Part shown: positions 61,116 to 64,000 of the stretch, piece by piece
Position numbering within the stretch: position 1 is the first letter of the stretch
How the letters are laid out: every line of letters begins with the position of its first letter
Assembly: GCA_029975475.1 (NCBI GenBank)
Contig: JARKPB010000008.1
Coordinates: 682,001-746,000 of the forward strand
DNA length: 64,000 nt
Source: Anaerolineaceae bacterium
GTDB taxonomy: Bacteria; Chloroflexota; Anaerolineae; Anaerolineales; Anaerolineaceae
Reading direction: 5' to 3'
Notes under the pieces: model-generated
Seen by the model: the letters and a program-made list of their open reading frames with translations, nothing else
Told to the model about the DNA's origin: nothing
Databases searched by the model: none
Program-made: the position numbers and the translations under genes

Positions 61116-61729
61116 CGGGGCTGCAAGAAAGAAACCGCGCCAATGATGACGCCCAGCGCGACCATGATCAAGATAATTAACCCAACGGGCATTCCGCTTC
61201 CGGAACCGATCGTTACCGTATCGAATTCGGGTATAGCCAGAGTGGGAGCCTGGGTAAAAGTTGGCAGGCGTGTCGGTTGAGGCGGCACGATAAATTGAGC
61301 AGCCAGCGTCGGGTCAATGGTCTGGGTAACAACCGGTGTTGGCTCGGGCGGTGGTTCAACGATCGGCAGCTCTCCTGGAGAGAGATCCAGATAATTTGCC
61401 CATACCCAGCCTTGATTACCGGGCACACCCATATATCTCACCAGGACCCAGCCGCCGCCCTGGGATTTCCCCAGCGCGGGCACAGACTGGCCGGGTAGCA
61501 ATATCCCGATCGCATCATAGGTCGTGTTGGGTCCGGAGCGTACATTAATCTGATTTTCCATGCCAAAACGCACGGTCGCCATTGGGCCACTGATCGTTCC
61601 GGTAACCGTCGGGATTGATCCGGTGGGCTGCTGCTCCAGCGGGTGCGCGAAGGCCTGGCTATTAATAAAACCGAAAGAAAGTATGAAGAGAAGCCCCATC
61701 AGGAGCATTGATATTTTTCTCTTTTTCAT
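61112..61729 (-). CDS. Surface protein: signal peptide, bacterial SH3 domain, Pro/Thr linker, C-terminal helix
   Basis: 205 residues. Signal sequence (ISMLLMGLLFILSFGF, likely cut after AFA), an SH3b domain (~55-120) with NVRSGPNTTYDAIG and WVWANYLDL, a proline/threonine-rich stretch (~125-175), and a C-terminal membrane helix (~180-200) followed by a short basic end. Looks like an envelope protein held to the membrane by its C-terminus. ATG 61727-61729 has AAGG upstream; a longer frame begins seven codons earlier without one. A TGG-TATAAT promoter-like element lies ~20 bases upstream. Confidence 0.82.
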   Translation of the reverse strand: MKKRKISMLLMGLLFILSFGFINSQAFAHPLEQQPTGSIPTVTGTISGPMATVRFGMENQINVRSGPNTTYDAIGILLPGQSVPALGKSQGGGWVLVRYMGVPGNQGWVWANYLDLSPGELPIVEPPPEPTPVVTQTIDPTLAAQFIVPPQPTRLPTFTQAPTLAIPEFDTVTIGSGSGMPVGLIILIMVALGVIIGAVSFLQPR

Positions 61730-61749
61730 ATAAACTACCTTGACCACCA

Positions 61750-61758
61750 ATTATACCA
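61750..61758 (-). promoter_or_regulatory. Candidate extended -10 promoter for the SH3 protein gene
   Basis: Minus-strand TGG-TATAAT, 20 bases before the ATG at 61729. The TG motif can replace a -35. The element lies inside the 45-base divergent gap. Confidence 0.38.
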
Positions 61759-61774
61759 TCTGGATTTTACAAGA

Positions 61775-62359
61775 ATGGAACAAAGAGTTTACCACGGCAG
61801 TATCAGCCCGGATGTGATTGCCAACGCACTGTATTCACAATTCAACCGCGGAAATTTCCGGGTTCAAAAGGTCGGCGATAGCAGCCAGGTTGTGGTTCAG
61901 ATTGCCACCTCGCCGTTGACCCAATCCGGCGGGCAAACCGCATTAAGTGTAAATATTCAAAAAGTTCAGGATGGCGTTTTGGTTCAGGTCGGACAGCAAA
62001 CCTGGATCGGTATCGCCGCGAGCCTGGGCATTTCCGCAATACAGGCGCTCCGCAACCCCCTTAGCCTGCTTGGACGTTTAGATGATATTGCCCAGGATTA
62101 TGAATCAATCACCCTTTCAGAAGAAATCTGGAGAACCATTGACGGAGTGGCAAGAGCCAATAAAGCGAACTTTGAGCTTTCTGAAAGATTGCGAAGAGTG
62201 GCCTGCAGCTACTGCGGAACAGCCAACCCGGTTGGCGAAGCAGCCTGCCTGAGCTGTGGAGCCCCGCTGGGGTATGATCAGCCAGGTACCTGCAAGCGCT
62301 GCGGTTTTGTGGTTAATCGCTCGGAAGCATACTGCCCGAACTGCCGTGCGCCATTATAA
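61775..62359 (+). CDS. Protein with two C-terminal zinc ribbons
   Basis: 194 residues. An N-terminal alpha/beta part (1-~140) of no known family, with a hydrophobic patch LGISAIQAL that may contact membrane, then two CxxC-CxxC zinc ribbons: CSYC...CLSC (~148-166) and CKRC...CPNC (~176-193). No signal peptide. Such double ribbons are common in lineage-specific proteins of Gram-positives and Chloroflexota; the role is unknown. The 3' end overlaps the convergent zwf by 6 bases. Confidence 0.8.
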   Translation: MEQRVYHGSISPDVIANALYSQFNRGNFRVQKVGDSSQVVVQIATSPLTQSGGQTALSVNIQKVQDGVLVQVGQQTWIGIAASLGISAIQALRNPLSLLGRLDDIAQDYESITLSEEIWRTIDGVARANKANFELSERLRRVACSYCGTANPVGEAACLSCGAPLGYDQPGTCKRCGFVVNRSEAYCPNCRAPL

Positions 62360-63841
62360 ATCGTCCGGCAGCTTCCATTTTCGATTATCCCTGGTGATAA
62401 AATCTTCCAGGCCTTGCGGACCCCAGGTGCCGGCTTCATAAACCGGTAAATTTTTTCCACCGTTCGTTTTCCAAGCGTCGATAATCTGCTGGGTAAATGC
62501 CCACTGGGCTATGACCTCGTCTGTCCTGGTGAATAACGCGGCGTCGCCCTGGAAAGCATCTAATAACAGACGTTCGTAGGCATCCGGTGGTTCAATCCCA
62601 AATTCGGATTGATAATCAAATTTCATCATCGAAGGCGCGATTTGATCAATCGGTCCCGGGGCTTTAACCCCAAAAGTGAGCGTGATCGATTCGTCCGGCT
62701 GCAAATTCAGCAGCAATACATTGGGCGCGGTTCCGGCCATGTTTCCCCAGTTGAACAGAGACAAAGGCACTTGCTTAAATTGAATCGCAATCTGGGTAAT
62801 GCGCTTTGGCAGCCTCTTCCCAGACAAGAGGTAAAACGGCACCCCCGCCCAGCGCCAGTTATCCACAAACAACCTGGCAGCCATCAGCGTTTCCGCCACA
62901 GAAGACGGCTCAACCGATCCTTCATCTTTATATCCCGGTACACGGGACCCGTTGATCACACCGGAGACGTATTGAGCGCGAAACGTATTGACCTTCACCT
63001 GTTCTTCCTGCAGGGGTCTAAGCGCGCTGAGCACTTTAACCTTTTCATCCCGCAGCGCATCCGCATTAAAGCTCGAAGGAGCCTCCATAGCTGTCAGCGC
63101 AAGAAGCTGTAACAAATGATTTTGAAAAACATCCCGAATCACACCGGCTTTTTCATAATACGCGCCCCGGCTGCCGATACCAATATCTTCAGCTACCAGA
63201 ATTTGAACGTGATCAACATAATTCCGATTCCAAAGAGGCTCAAAGATCCCGTTGGCAAAACGCAAAACCAGAATATTTTGCACGGTGTCTTTACCCAGAT
63301 AATGGTCAATGCGGTAGATTTGCTTTTCTTGAAACACCGAATGCAGGACACTGTCTAAACGAACAGCGGTTGTCAGATCCGTACCAAACGGCTTTTCAAT
63401 GACGATCTTCACTTCTTTCTCGAGTTGATTGATCCCGGACCCACCAAGATTATGAATAATGGTTTCGTATTCATCAGGCGGCGTGGCGAGGTAGAAAATT
63501 ACCTGACGAATTTCCAGAGAAGTCAGAAACTGCTTTAATTTTTCGTACCCGCTTACATCCTCAAAGGTGGATTGCAAGTATTTAACATTTTTTGTAAAGT
63601 TTTCTATAACCTCTTGGTCCGGTGGGATTTTTGAGGTTGAGTGATCACGCAAACCAGCCTCTAACTGATCGCGGAAATATTCATCCGTCCAATCGCGGCG
63701 GGCAAACCCAATAATATAGAGTTCTTCAGGCAGCCGGTGCTTTTGGGCAAGGTGATAAAGCGCAGGAGAAAGTTTTCGCTTCGCCAGATCTCCAGTTGCG
63801 CCGAAGATAACAATAGCTGCGCCAGCGATTTCTTTTGCCAT
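62354..63841 (-). CDS. zwf: Glucose-6-phosphate dehydrogenase
   Basis: 495 residues, normal. NADP-binding GATGDLAKRKL (14-24), EKPFG (149-153) and the substrate/catalytic RIDHYLGK (177-184). First step of the oxidative pentose phosphate pathway, producing NADPH; ATG 63839-63841 has GGAGGG seven bases upstream and gives the usual N-terminus, so the longer frame is rejected. NADPH from this enzyme could feed the F420:NADP oxidoreductase described above, a link made only by pathway logic. Confidence 0.96.
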   Translation of the reverse strand: MAKEIAGAAIVIFGATGDLAKRKLSPALYHLAQKHRLPEELYIIGFARRDWTDEYFRDQLEAGLRDHSTSKIPPDQEVIENFTKNVKYLQSTFEDVSGYEKLKQFLTSLEIRQVIFYLATPPDEYETIIHNLGGSGINQLEKEVKIVIEKPFGTDLTTAVRLDSVLHSVFQEKQIYRIDHYLGKDTVQNILVLRFANGIFEPLWNRNYVDHVQILVAEDIGIGSRGAYYEKAGVIRDVFQNHLLQLLALTAMEAPSSFNADALRDEKVKVLSALRPLQEEQVKVNTFRAQYVSGVINGSRVPGYKDEGSVEPSSVAETLMAARLFVDNWRWAGVPFYLLSGKRLPKRITQIAIQFKQVPLSLFNWGNMAGTAPNVLLLNLQPDESITLTFGVKAPGPIDQIAPSMMKFDYQSEFGIEPPDAYERLLLDAFQGDAALFTRTDEVIAQWAFTQQIIDAWKTNGGKNLPVYEAGTWGPQGLEDFITRDNRKWKLPDDL

Positions 63842-63903
63842 GATCCCTCCATTATTCACTTCAGAGTAAAATAAATTTACCGTGAACCAAATCAATCATC
63901 CTG

Positions 63904-63909
63904 ATTATA
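63904..63909 (-). promoter_or_regulatory. Possible -10 box for zwf
   Basis: TATAAT on the minus strand, 62 bases before the zwf ATG; no clear -35. Confidence 0.25.
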
Positions 63910-63981
63910 AAGACTCTTCTACCAAAACTGATTGTTATGAAAGAAATGCATAACGTCGGTTCCAAATACATAGGGAGAAAC

Positions 63982-64000
63982 ATGCTCGGGATCAATCAAA
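63982..64000 (+). CDS. Possible start of the next gene (six codons only)
   Basis: ATG at 63982 preceded by GGGAGAAAC at good spacing and open to the window edge. Too short for any identification. It would diverge from zwf with about 140 bases between the starts. Confidence 0.25.

Noticed and set aside
1-64000. CRISPR arrays, insertion sequences, integrases or phage genes
   Set aside because: No regularly spaced direct repeats, transposase or integrase motifs were seen on either strand.

Overview
The window is a gene-dense bacterial chromosome segment with no IS elements, phage genes, CRISPR arrays or rRNA. No gap between genes exceeds about 225 bases; the largest (31562-31785) holds a tRNA-Arg and the leader of lon. 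Base composition looks near 50% GC. The gene set (F420 synthesis, several molybdenum hydroxylase subunits, CTP-dependent SEC59/DGK1-type kinase, YfhO-type membrane proteins, DUF2085, many lineage-restricted proteins, single-membrane style zinc-ribbon and SH3 proteins) points to an anaerobic member of Chloroflexota, most likely class Anaerolineae. That assignment is an inference from gene content, not from a marker-gene comparison.

Region 1 (1-1287): the start of a class IV aminotransferase (leaving the window on the left) diverges from a CobB-like sirtuin. Region 2 (1274-18526): a run of 15 minus-strand genes, about 17 kb, with overlaps or gaps of at most 18 bases. In transcription order: SsnA-type amidohydrolase, F420:NADP oxidoreductase, CofE, CofD, CofC, a luciferase-like F420 oxidoreductase, a reduced FAD subunit, a [2Fe-2S]+Mo fusion hydroxylase, a CBS-containing family II pyrophosphatase, XdhC, an FAD+[2Fe-2S] fusion subunit, a small membrane protein, a second Mo subunit, a YqeC-MocA fusion and a second MocA. 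It joins synthesis of cofactor F420, maturation of molybdopterin cytosine dinucleotide cofactor and two Mo hydroxylases in one transcription unit, and is the most interesting part of the window.

Region 3 (18659-25744): plus-strand housekeeping run: M20 peptidase, DUF1385 membrane protein, ComEA-like SLBB/HhH protein, YqeY, PgpH-like 7TM-HD protein, YbeY, DgkA, endonuclease IV-like protein, ended by a clear hairpin terminator. Region 4 (25783-37272): NarL-type regulator and exonuclease III (minus), then on the plus strand a receiver protein, DUF192, LysM/M23 peptidase, two lineage-specific proteins, tRNA-Arg(TCT), Lon, another receiver, a PHP+AlbA_2 fusion, GNAT and MoaB/Mog. Region 5 (37250-45424): minus-strand DUF58, MoxR ATPase and three large polytopic membrane proteins (two YfhO-like). 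Region 6 (45452-48541): zinc-ribbon coiled-coil protein and a membrane-anchored NACHT-like ATPase with HEAT repeats.

Region 7 (48534-56689): minus-strand DUF167, YggT, YggS, PgeF, DUF2085, TlpA-like thioredoxin, CcdA, L,D-transpeptidase, histidine ammonia-lyase, SEC59-type kinase and SmpB. Region 8 (56768-64000): class V aminotransferase, an unrecognised 450-residue protein, patatin, small membrane protein, alpha/beta hydrolase, SH3 surface protein, double zinc-ribbon protein, and glucose-6-phosphate dehydrogenase; a possible next gene begins in the last 19 bases.

Two structural habits stand out: six of the seven convergent gene pairs overlap at their stop codons, and several genes have a perfect TATAAT box 7-9 bases before the start codon with no ribosome binding site, suggesting leaderless mRNAs.
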